59,747 bases of DNA from a virus, in IMG/VR virus record IMGVR_UViG_3300050821_002577, positions 1-59,747 of that record; one strand, written 5' to 3'. The position numbers were made by a program, and so were the translations under genes. Under the pieces are notes generated by a model. The model was not told where the DNA came from. It ran no database searches and saw only the letters and a program-made list of their open reading frames with translations. Every line of letters starts with the position of its first letter. Within the stretch, counting starts at the first letter, position 1. Of the stretch, positions 21,632 through 29,681 are shown one piece after another.

Positions 21632-22957
21632 TTAGGCTTCTAGGTTAAGTGCATACCCGAATTTGCGCAGTTTTGGCAAGCAATCCGCGACCTTCTCTCC
21701 AATGTCGTCACGATAAATCTTGTCCGCGAAGCGGATTCCTTCGACCGCCCGGTAGACCTTCGATCGCGCTTTCTCGATGGTCTTTCCCAATCCGGTGCAA
21801 ACCAGCACATACGGCCCCGTCGTTTCGTAGGTCTGTTCCTCGACGATCTTGCCATCGCGCCATACCGGCCCCTTCGCCCGCATGACCGACGCAAGGTGGA
21901 CTTGGTCGCGGAAGTCGTCCACCCCAGCGATAGGGTTGCCCTCCACCATGTCATGCGGAACGTCGTGACCATAGGGAAACGGAGGATGGGCGCAGACCAC
22001 GCCAATCGCTACGTCGTAGCTGACCCTCAGACTGTCCTTGCCTTTGAGCAGATCGAACATCCATTTTGCCGGATCGCCTCGGTGCGAAGCGGTCTGAATC
22101 CACCATGCGGGATAGCCGCACCTCGCCGTCACCTCAAGGAACCATGCCTTGCCGGAGGTATCGACGATGCAGCCAACCGAGAAATCGCCGCGATGACCAA
22201 GCGTCCGCATCACCGGCTCAAGCGGCATGAGCATTTCGTCCGCCAGCTTCTCGCTCTCCTCGTACTGGCAGACCGTGCCCATTTCCCCCGTCGCCGGGCC
22301 GTGTTCTCCGCACATGAGTTTCTTGTGCTCAATCGACAACCCCCACTTGTCGCGAAGAAATCCGTCGACGCCCATCCATCCCGAGACCCCAAGCTCGCTT
22401 AGAACTTCGACCTTTTCTTGAAGCAGGCATTGTTTCATCTGCTTGCCGGCCTTGATCTGTCGGCGTAGCCAGCCGACTAAATCCGCCGGATCGGACGCCA
22501 CATAGGTCAGCGCCTTGTTCTCTTCATCACCAGCCGGCTTGAAAACGAAGCCGCGATCTTGCTTCCGGGCGAAGGCTTCCGTCTCTTCAAGGCTGCCGAA
22601 GACGTGGTACTCCGGCACGGCGAGACCGGCGGCCTCAGCCATCTTCATCCCGGCCATGCGGTCAATCTCGATCTTCGCGCTCGCCGCGCTGGGCGCAAAG
22701 ATATTGAAGCCGAAATCTCGATATCTTTCCAACTGCGTTAGCAGCGTGAAATTCCCTGTGCAGACGACAAGACCTTCTTTGGCCCACCCCATTTCGGCCT
22801 GCCAGTTGTCCACCAGCTTGATTCGCTTGAACCCCTCGCCGTAGCGTTCCTGCCGTTTCGGCATGTGCCGGTACAGTTTGACATCGTGCCCAGCGTCCGC
22901 ACAGCGCAAGGCAAAATCGAGACCCATAAGCTCGATATCGATGACAAGAATTCTCAA
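21632..22957 (-). CDS. PurD-like ATP-grasp ligase
   Basis: A 441-residue protein related to phosphoribosylamine-glycine ligase (GARS), which joins glycine to phosphoribosylamine with ATP. ATP-grasp features: GFVFKPAGDEENK (Lys140), LLQEKVEVLSELGVSGW (178-194), DFSVGCIVDTSGKAWFLEVT with ARCGYPAW (258-284, acidic metal ligands). The C-terminus has YRAVEGIRFADKIYRDDIGE, like the PurD end (Y..v..I.F...yR.DIG). The Rossmann start is divergent, so the amide substrate may differ. Length matches PurD. It starts at TTG between the ejection and fibre genes, an odd place for purine synthesis. Confidence 0.8.
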   Translation of the reverse strand: MRILVIDIELMGLDFALRCADAGHDVKLYRHMPKRQERYGEGFKRIKLVDNWQAEMGWAKEGLVVCTGNFTLLTQLERYRDFGFNIFAPSAASAKIEIDRMAGMKMAEAAGLAVPEYHVFGSLEETEAFARKQDRGFVFKPAGDEENKALTYVASDPADLVGWLRRQIKAGKQMKQCLLQEKVEVLSELGVSGWMGVDGFLRDKWGLSIEHKKLMCGEHGPATGEMGTVCQYEESEKLADEMLMPLEPVMRTLGHRGDFSVGCIVDTSGKAWFLEVTARCGYPAWWIQTASHRGDPAKWMFDLLKGKDSLRVSYDVAIGVVCAHPPFPYGHDVPHDMVEGNPIAGVDDFRDQVHLASVMRAKGPVWRDGKIVEEQTYETTGPYVLVCTGLGKTIEKARSKVYRAVEGIRFADKIYRDDIGEKVADCLPKLRKFGYALNLEA

Positions 22958-23032
22958 AGTGCTACCATGAACAATATGGATGACATGCTACGCGCTGCGG
23001 CAATGGGACTAAGCGGGTCGCTCGTCATCGTT

Positions 23033-25417
23033 CTAAAATCCTGGTGGCGGCGTTGGAGAAGACGCCGCAATGCCGGCAGCGGGAGTTAGCACCCTCGCGC
23101 CACCCTGCGCCGCACGAGCAAGAAGATTACGAACCGCCGGCAACCCCGCGCCTGCCGCCGCCCGTAGCAGCTTGAGTCCTGGACCAGTATAGCCGACCGT
23201 GCCAGCCCCAATCGTCGCCAACACCCCCGGATGCGCGAATAGCGCGCTTCCGCCGCTAAGGAGCGCATCCGCCATCAATGCGCGCCCCACGGTGCCCGAG
23301 TCAGGCAAATTATTCGGCAAAACTTCCTCGGCATCCTTCGCCAAGTCCTGCATCAGCGCATCACCCCGAGCGAACACGCGGCGACCTGCGGAGCGTTTTG
23401 CTGCCGTCAGTAAATCGGCCGGGGTGAAAATACCCAGCGACTTAACCCGGTTCGTCGCGGCATCCCGCAGTCGCACGAACCCGGCCCAAGCGCCGTTGAT
23501 CTTGCGCAGCGCTGCCGACGCACTCGGGTTCTGCCGCTCAAGATTTTCGCGCATCATCGCATTCACTTCGTCCACCGCGCGCCCCAGATCGCGCTGACCC
23601 TCAACTTCGGAACGGCTCAAGCGACGCGAAATCTCCGACAGTTCGCTCTCAACGGCTTTGAACGTTTGCCCGTCCATCGCTCCTTCCGGCCCCATGCGTT
23701 TGATGACCCGGTTTTTGACGATAGCCTCGAATTGTCTGGCCTCATCTGGCGGCATCTCGGCGGCCAAATCACGGAGATTCTGAAGGTCAGCAGCAAACCT
23801 TTCGTCAACTTTGAAGCGCAACGGCGTCAATATCCTATTGTATTCCTTAGACAACTCCTTCTCGACGGCATTGATGCCTTCGTACCCAACTTCTTTTCCT
23901 TCATATGCCTTGCCAATGCGTGACAGCACTTTGTCGTAGGCAACGCGATTGAAGTCTTCGATGCTGCGCTTGATCGCGCCGGGCGCTGTCGGGATGATGC
24001 TGGTCAGACGATTCTCCGCACCCTTGGCCGCACCGCCAAGCATCTGTCCGGGCGTCAGACGGACGCCTTGTTCCATCAATCTTCGCGCCGCTGGCGATAT
24101 GGCCGGATTCACCATGCGGCCTAAAACGTTCCCGCCCGCGCCAATTTCCGCACCGAGCAAGCCGCCGATGCCGATTTCCTTAGCCTTCTGTGTAGCGAAG
24201 TCGCCTTGCGTGACCGGGGCCATCGCGCCGCCTGCCGCGCCACCAAGCGCACCGGCAGCCATCGCGCCGCGTATGCCGCCCCCCATTTCCGGTCCAAGCG
24301 CCATGAATGGTGCGCTGCCCGCCATATTTCCGGCCAACCGCCACCAATCTGTTCCTGTCTGACCGGCGGCGGAACGTTCTTGCTCGATTTGCCGCTCGCG
24401 CTGCTGAAGACTTTGATCTACCGCCGCTGCCTGTTCTTGCTGCCGTTCCGGCGCTACCGCCTGAGCCTGCTGCTCAGTGTACGCTATTGGCGGCGGATCG
24501 ATAACGCCACGGACGCCCATCTGCGCCAAACCCGCCCCGACATCGACGATTCCGCGACCAAATTCCTTAGCCGCAGTAGGCGCTTTCGGCACCACCGGCA
24601 CCGGCTTGAAGTCGAATGGTTTGATCTGACCGCCCATGCCGATGATTTCGCTCGCGTCCCCTGCCGCGCCATGAATGGCAACGGGGATTAGTTGAGCGCC
24701 GGCCCTCTCCGCAGCATCGGCACGTCGCCATCCGTCCTGGTCGATCACTTCGTATTTGCCGTCCTTCGAACGAACGGTGAGTTCAGGAAGAGTGTTGACG
24801 CTATCGCCGCCGGAAAGGCTTTTCGAGAGCGATTTACTCTCGGGACGATCCTCTGGCTGGTCGCCTTTTTGCGCCATCTGCTTGTATTCGTCAGGCTGCA
24901 TCCAGACAACTTTAGTGTCTTTTTTATCTTGCTCCGTCTCGATTGCGGCGGGATCAACCTTCCAATTTCCAGCGGCTACCGTTGCGCCGGGCCACGTCTG
25001 CCACGGCTTCAAGCCTTGCTGCTTGTAAAGTTCGTTCGCGACCTTGACTTGGCTCTCAAGAGAGAAATCCTTGATGCCGAGTTGCTTCGCGATCGGTCGC
25101 CATGTTCCGGGCTGAAATTGGAGAATTCCAGCGGCATGAGACATCAGTCCGGTCTCGGGGTCTCGGTTGCCGGACCACACTGGAAACCCCGTATCGTCCA
25201 GCGGCGCGCTCGATAGATCGACGAGCGGCTTACCCGGCGGGGTGTATCCAACGAAAGGCTTGCCGCCGCTCTCCCTCGGAACGTACTGCATCAATGCCGG
25301 TGAGAGACCGGAGAACGGAGCGCCCTGTTGAGGGGACGCTTGTTGCATGCTCACGGCATTTTGCGGTTGCTGGAATGGCGTACCGGGCCACTGATCTTGT
25401 GCTGCACCAGCGGCCAT
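23033..25417 (-). CDS. DNA ejection protein with transglycosylase-like domain (gp16-like)
   Basis: A 794-residue internal virion protein. Near the N-terminus, YVPRESGG (Glu49) and further on SHAAGILQFQPGTWRPIAKQ with NELYKQQGLKPW follow the SLT transglycosylase pattern and would open peptidoglycan for DNA entry. The middle is a helical and Gly/Ala-rich membrane-active region (GGGIRGAMAAGALGGAAGGA, about 385-405). The order with the next two genes matches P22 gp7-gp20-gp16. Start overlaps the upstream stop (ATGA). Confidence 0.75.
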   Translation of the reverse strand: MAAGAAQDQWPGTPFQQPQNAVSMQQASPQQGAPFSGLSPALMQYVPRESGGKPFVGYTPPGKPLVDLSSAPLDDTGFPVWSGNRDPETGLMSHAAGILQFQPGTWRPIAKQLGIKDFSLESQVKVANELYKQQGLKPWQTWPGATVAAGNWKVDPAAIETEQDKKDTKVVWMQPDEYKQMAQKGDQPEDRPESKSLSKSLSGGDSVNTLPELTVRSKDGKYEVIDQDGWRRADAAERAGAQLIPVAIHGAAGDASEIIGMGGQIKPFDFKPVPVVPKAPTAAKEFGRGIVDVGAGLAQMGVRGVIDPPPIAYTEQQAQAVAPERQQEQAAAVDQSLQQRERQIEQERSAAGQTGTDWWRLAGNMAGSAPFMALGPEMGGGIRGAMAAGALGGAAGGAMAPVTQGDFATQKAKEIGIGGLLGAEIGAGGNVLGRMVNPAISPAARRLMEQGVRLTPGQMLGGAAKGAENRLTSIIPTAPGAIKRSIEDFNRVAYDKVLSRIGKAYEGKEVGYEGINAVEKELSKEYNRILTPLRFKVDERFAADLQNLRDLAAEMPPDEARQFEAIVKNRVIKRMGPEGAMDGQTFKAVESELSEISRRLSRSEVEGQRDLGRAVDEVNAMMRENLERQNPSASAALRKINGAWAGFVRLRDAATNRVKSLGIFTPADLLTAAKRSAGRRVFARGDALMQDLAKDAEEVLPNNLPDSGTVGRALMADALLSGGSALFAHPGVLATIGAGTVGYTGPGLKLLRAAAGAGLPAVRNLLARAAQGGARVLTPAAGIAASSPTPPPGF

Positions 25418-26997
25418 CAGCGCACCATTATCCGACCATCAGGCGTCATATACTGAGTTCCCGGCGGCAGCGCCTTAGCCTCATCCGGGGTTTGAGGCTT
25501 CGCGATGCCATTGGCCGCGACCGGAACCTCTTTCCCTTGTTGTCCCGTACCCCCTACTCCCATGTCGCGCAAGGTCTGTCCCGGCTTGGCCCGGTCCAGT
25601 TGGATGACTTGCGCCGGAGTCCAAGGGACGATCTCCGCCAGATTATCCATTACCTGCTGCGCTGCCTTACGCTGCTCTTCACCCAGCCGCCTATTAGTGA
25701 GAAGAGTTTCCATGCCGGCATCAACGATTTCACGCTGTCGAGCAAGTTTGAGCATCTTCGTCTTAACTGTGTCTCCCTCTTTGAGCATTTCAGCATTGAA
25801 CGAGTCGGTGAATTTCTGACCCGGAGCCAGCCCCTGCGATTCAATAAATGCCAAAGAGCGCGCCACACCCGGCATGAGCGCGTTGTAATCCTGAACGTCT
25901 TGGCTCGTGACCGTGTTGGTCAGCGTTTCTTTCGCCGCGTTCAACAGCCCCGGAGCCTGCCCGCGCCCGCCGAAGAATCCGGCCGACGAATCTGACGGAA
26001 GAGAGACGATATCCTTCAACGCCTTAACCGATTGGATACCCGCACCCAACTGCCTTTGGAGCAAGGTCGCCTCTCGACCTCCAAGAACGACCATGTTGGC
26101 CGTCTGCCCGACATCGATTCGACCTCCGGTCGGAATATCGACGGGTGCTCCGTTGTCAGAACGAACCCATTTCCCAGCCTGTTTGACATCCTCTCTAGCG
26201 GCCATGCGGCTAATCACGTTTCCGTCTTTGTCCAAGACGGCAATTTCCTTGCTTGGGCTTAGCTCTTTTCCTGCTGTGGTCGGAACGCCAGTTGGCGGCT
26301 GCGCCAACGGCGTACCGCCAATGCTCAACGGAGGCTTTTTCGGATCAGGATTCGCCCAGAATTCAACTGGCCCACCCGGCCCTTGCTCTATGGTCTTTAC
26401 GTAGCCTTCGCTTTTCAGCTTTTCCGCCTGCTGTTGCTGTTGGATCGTCTGAAGGTTCTTGCCAATGCGGATCGGATCGAACGTCGGACTCATCTGCTGT
26501 TTCAAAACATCCGGCATACCGGCGTCCATTAGCGTCTTCGAACCGTCCGTGTACTTTTGCTGCGCGCGCTGCATAGCCACGGAAGGCGGTACGCCTTCCT
26601 CAAGCGCCGCGTTGTATTCGTCCAGAGCCGGTTTCCCAACATCGGTAGCGGCACGTTTGATCCACCCTTGCGACGCTTCGTTCTGCTGGTTCTGCGTAAC
26701 CGCCGCCTTCTGCTGAAGCGTCGCCAGGTTGTTGCGCAAATCCATGCCAGCCGGAGGCGATGCGCGGAATAGAGCGCCCCACGCATCCTGAGTCGGCTGC
26801 ATCGTCTTCGGATCATAGTTCTTCGGATCGGCATAGAGCGACTTAAGCGCGTTCTGGGCCTGTTGGACTTGATGTGCGTTCTGGATAGCAATCGCGACCT
26901 TCTGCATCTCGGCGACTTGCTGCATGTTCGGCCCGAAGGTCGGCAGATTGCGCCCCGCCTGTAGCGGGATGTTGGCGTCTACGTTGTCGAGCGCCAT
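25417..26997 (-). CDS. DNA ejection protein (gp20-like)
   Basis: A 526-residue, mostly helical Gln-rich protein (QQVAEMQKVAIAIQNAHQVQQ at the start). It lies between the small and the large ejection proteins, the position of P22 gp20. A late segment with PKKPPLSIGGTPLAQPPTGV is a proline-rich linker. It starts at ATG in a TGATG overlap; an earlier in-frame GTG exists. Assigned mainly from position and composition. Confidence 0.65.
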   Translation of the reverse strand: MALDNVDANIPLQAGRNLPTFGPNMQQVAEMQKVAIAIQNAHQVQQAQNALKSLYADPKNYDPKTMQPTQDAWGALFRASPPAGMDLRNNLATLQQKAAVTQNQQNEASQGWIKRAATDVGKPALDEYNAALEEGVPPSVAMQRAQQKYTDGSKTLMDAGMPDVLKQQMSPTFDPIRIGKNLQTIQQQQQAEKLKSEGYVKTIEQGPGGPVEFWANPDPKKPPLSIGGTPLAQPPTGVPTTAGKELSPSKEIAVLDKDGNVISRMAAREDVKQAGKWVRSDNGAPVDIPTGGRIDVGQTANMVVLGGREATLLQRQLGAGIQSVKALKDIVSLPSDSSAGFFGGRGQAPGLLNAAKETLTNTVTSQDVQDYNALMPGVARSLAFIESQGLAPGQKFTDSFNAEMLKEGDTVKTKMLKLARQREIVDAGMETLLTNRRLGEEQRKAAQQVMDNLAEIVPWTPAQVIQLDRAKPGQTLRDMGVGGTGQQGKEVPVAANGIAKPQTPDEAKALPPGTQYMTPDGRIMVR

Positions 26998-27854
26998 CAC
27001 AGACCACTCGTCCCGGCTCCATACGCAGCCTGTCCGCCGCCGCCTTGGAGCAGCGAGGCCAAGAGGCTGTTCTGATAACCGCTTGTGGGACTGAGCAGGT
27101 TCGTCGTCAAGCTATTCAGTCCGCCCGTCAGTGCGTTGGCCTGCCCGACTTGCCCCGCCGCGAGCGCATTGCCCGCGCCGATCTGCGCGCTCCCAATGTT
27201 CGTCGCCGCATTAGCGCCGAATCCACCAGTCTGAGCCGCAGCGTTCTGACCCATGCCAGACAATTGCGAGAGCCAATTGAAGGCGTTGCTGTTTTGCTGG
27301 TTCATTGCATTGTACTGGTTCCAGTAATTCGAATTGTTGGCCCCAAACTGGTTCTGATAGTTTGTCGCGTAGTTTTGGTATGCCTGCTGAAAATCCTGAT
27401 TGGCAAGCCCCGTGCCATAGCCCTGAAGCGCCTTGAGAACATTCCCCGACATAGCGCCCGTCGTGTTCGCTCCGGCGTTCTGCAACGCCTGTTGGCCGCC
27501 CTGAAGCTGCGCCGCGTATCCCGGAGATTGCTGGTACTGCTGCGCGGTAAACGCCGGCATGTTGTACTGCTGCGGCGCGCCAAGCTGCTGCATCGGATTG
27601 GTGAGAATGCCCTGTCCTGGCCCACCGGCCAACAAGGCTTCAAGCTGAGAAAGATTCCCCTGCCCCGCTTGCAAGAACGGCAGCAAGTTCTTTTCCGTCT
27701 GGTTGAACTGGTTCTGCTGAGTTTGCTCGGCTTGCGCCGCCGCGTTGGCCTGAGTTTGGGCGGCATCTTTCGCCGCATTGCCCGAAATGATCGAACCGCC
27801 GATCGTGGCGGCAGCCCCAACCCCGGCGACGGCAGCAGCTACGGCAAACGGCAT
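26997..27854 (-). CDS. DNA ejection protein (gp7-like)
   Basis: A 285-residue Ala/Gln/Asn-rich protein starting with a membrane-like helix (MPFAVAAAVAGVGAAATIGG). The repeated AQTQANAAAQAEQTQQNQFN helix and the Gly/Asn-rich body fit the small ejection protein that inserts first into the cell envelope in P22 (gp7, 229 aa). Next gene downstream is the gp20-like protein. Confidence 0.65.
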   Translation of the reverse strand: MPFAVAAAVAGVGAAATIGGSIISGNAAKDAAQTQANAAAQAEQTQQNQFNQTEKNLLPFLQAGQGNLSQLEALLAGGPGQGILTNPMQQLGAPQQYNMPAFTAQQYQQSPGYAAQLQGGQQALQNAGANTTGAMSGNVLKALQGYGTGLANQDFQQAYQNYATNYQNQFGANNSNYWNQYNAMNQQNSNAFNWLSQLSGMGQNAAAQTGGFGANAATNIGSAQIGAGNALAAGQVGQANALTGGLNSLTTNLLSPTSGYQNSLLASLLQGGGGQAAYGAGTSGL

Positions 27855-27855
27855 G

Positions 27856-28434
27856 TCAGCCTCTCATCACGAAGATTGCGGACAGCCGTTCCGTCTTGCC
27901 TCGGTTCTCACAGGTATGGACAACCTGATTGTCGAACCGCCACGCCTCGCCTGGAGCCATAACGAACTCATCGTCTTCAAAGCGGTTGACGCAACCTTCG
28001 TTACCCCGAAGACAGACGTACACCTTGCGGTCGTAAAACGTCGCGTGCCACGAGCCGCGATCATGATGCGGATGGATACATCGGCCCGGCAGCAAACGTG
28101 TCAGCAGGATGCCGCCAAGAAATTGCGATTCGGTCGCGTTGAGCAATCCCGTTGCCATCGGCCGGATCGCGGGCAGGGTCTCTGCCGCCGGATACCAAGC
28201 ACTCTCGTGCGGTTCAAGATAGCTGTGGTTGGTGGTCAGTTCCGCCGGATCACGGAACCGCACCCAGATATCGCTAGCTTCGCGGTGCGGAGATGTCGGA
28301 AACCACGTCCGCCCCCGGTCGCGATCCCATAGTTCTGGGTGCGCGTCGAGTTGCCCCAACAGCGGCGCTACGTCGATCCCCTTGGCGATGCGTGAGAAAT
28401 GCGCCGACAAGCGCGGTCTCCATCTGGCGGACAC
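27856..28434 (-). CDS. Aspartyl/asparaginyl hydroxylase-like 2OG-Fe(II) oxygenase
   Basis: A 192-residue protein. The C-terminal half matches the aspartyl beta-hydroxylase family: LLTRLLPGRCIHPHHDRGSW (H-x-D iron ligands), VYVCLRGNEGC, FVMAPGEAWRFDNQVVH and RLSAIF with the distal His and Arg expected for 2-oxoglutarate. It would hydroxylate a side chain using 2-oxoglutarate, iron and oxygen. GTG start; a conserved stem-loop ends two bases upstream. Substrate unknown; the neighbouring virion proteins are candidates. Confidence 0.75.
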   Translation of the reverse strand: MSARWRPRLSAHFSRIAKGIDVAPLLGQLDAHPELWDRDRGRTWFPTSPHREASDIWVRFRDPAELTTNHSYLEPHESAWYPAAETLPAIRPMATGLLNATESQFLGGILLTRLLPGRCIHPHHDRGSWHATFYDRKVYVCLRGNEGCVNRFEDDEFVMAPGEAWRFDNQVVHTCENRGKTERLSAIFVMRG

Positions 28435-28449
28435 GGCGTCTCACGACGC
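28429..28449 (-). other. GNRA stem-loop element, copy A
   Basis: On the minus strand GCGTC-GTGA-GACGC folds with a GTGA tetraloop (GNRA class). The whole 21-base element is identical in 20 of 21 positions to the element upstream of the coat protein gene at 38835-38855. Here it sits right at the GTG start of the 2OG oxygenase gene. Confidence 0.6.
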
Positions 28450-28464
28450 TGTAAGCCCTCTATA

Positions 28465-28812
28465 CTACACAATGTTGTGCTCGGCGAGAACTCTGAGGGC
28501 ATCGGGTGTCGTCAGGGCATGGATGCAATAGAGAACCGTCCCGTCTTCCAGCGTTTCAAATAGATGCTTCACCCCTGCCTCGATATAGATACCGCACGGC
28601 GCTTCATACATCGCGTCCAATTCGCCATCCCGCCACAGGTTGACCGAACCGTTCGTCAGCAGCGTCAAATGAGGTAACGCGTGGGCATGCTGCGGCAAGT
28701 AGGTATGCGCCTTCGGTACGACAGTCTGCTTCGCATAGAGATCATTGGTCTCATAGATCATCGTCTCGATCGGCTGTTTTTCGGCTCGGACGAACGTTTT
28801 ATCCATGCTCAT
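28465..28812 (-). CDS. Cupin-fold protein
   Basis: A 115-residue single-domain cupin: LPQHAHALPHLTLLTNGSVN carries the paired histidines and PCGIYIEAGVKHLFETLEDG the second motif with a later His. The start ATG overlaps the stop of the upstream gene. Beside the 2OG oxygenase it may be a second metal enzyme or a sugar-binding partner. Small phage cupins with unknown ligand are known. Confidence 0.7.
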   Translation of the reverse strand: MSMDKTFVRAEKQPIETMIYETNDLYAKQTVVPKAHTYLPQHAHALPHLTLLTNGSVNLWRDGELDAMYEAPCGIYIEAGVKHLFETLEDGTVLYCIHALTTPDALRVLAEHNIV

Positions 28813-29681
28813 GCCGCCGGGTAAATAACAGAAAAGACAATAGTTTTTCCAGAAAAGTCCGAATTCTTTGATTGTACGCCGGTCGGCGTAATAAACCCCG
28901 CCTCTGATGTGTTTTGGAGAGTGATTATCGCCCCTCCAGTAACGCCAGCCACCGCCAACTGCGATATCGCCTGCGCATACGGATGATTCGGAACTGGAAT
29001 TGGAACCGAGATGAGCGCGTTGCTGCCGTCCACCGTTGTCGGATAAGTCAGCGCCCCATACATCCACACTTGATTTGCGGTCTTTGCGTACTGAACCGAA
29101 ACCGACGTAAAAACCAACCCAGCCCCACTTTGGTCGGTAGGGGAGAACGACGCGGGAGCGAGGGTGTCCGAAAGATCGGTGGACACTGGCTGAGCCGCCA
29201 CTGGCTGTCCAGCCGTAGAGATCGACGTGACAAAGTTGTGAGCGACAGCCGCTAAGCTTCTTACCCCGCCTAGTGTCGAAGCTGCGGGATTCGGCAAATC
29301 CGCACCGACCAACGCGCGCGGCGCGACAGCGCCCGCGCTGCCGTTCGGCGAAGCGAGAACCTGATTTTGCGACTCAGACGTGCCGGTTACGGTGAAAGTA
29401 CCTGTCCCGCCGACGATCGGAGACCCGGATACGGTCAGCCAACTTGGCAACGCCAGCGTAATAGACTGAGCGGCAAATTGCGTCGCGAGGGTAGCCACCT
29501 GCGTCACGAGCGCGGCGAATTGAACAAGAAGCTGTCCAAGCGTGAGCGCGGCTTGGCCTGCACCCGTAGTGTTGAAGAGGTTCACGAAAAACGTGTACCA
29601 GACGGGAGACACTGCCCGCGTGCTCCCCTCTTCGATCGGCACGGCCGGAGAGGGCGGAATGCCGTATTTAGTCGCCGCCAT
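28809..29681 (-). CDS. Putative tail needle or tail fibre protein
   Basis: A 290-residue protein with a conserved N-terminal PPSPAVPIEE, then a hydrophobic heptad stretch (LTLGQLLVQFAALVTQVATL, about 46-68) that could trimerise, then beta-rich repeats. It directly follows the gp10-like tail completion protein, the place of P22 gp26 (needle). The assignment is by position and coiled coil; a fibre is also possible. Confidence 0.55.
   Translation of the reverse strand: MAATKYGIPPSPAVPIEEGSTRAVSPVWYTFFVNLFNTTGAGQAALTLGQLLVQFAALVTQVATLATQFAAQSITLALPSWLTVSGSPIVGGTGTFTVTGTSESQNQVLASPNGSAGAVAPRALVGADLPNPAASTLGGVRSLAAVAHNFVTSISTAGQPVAAQPVSTDLSDTLAPASFSPTDQSGAGLVFTSVSVQYAKTANQVWMYGALTYPTTVDGSNALISVPIPVPNHPYAQAISQLAVAGVTGGAIITLQNTSEAGFITPTGVQSKNSDFSGKTIVFSVIYPAA

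Noticed and set aside
27045-27962. 305-codon open frame opposite the gp7-like ejection protein
   Set aside because: Antisense shadow of Gln-r and Ala-rich codons; reads as Arg/Leu repeats.
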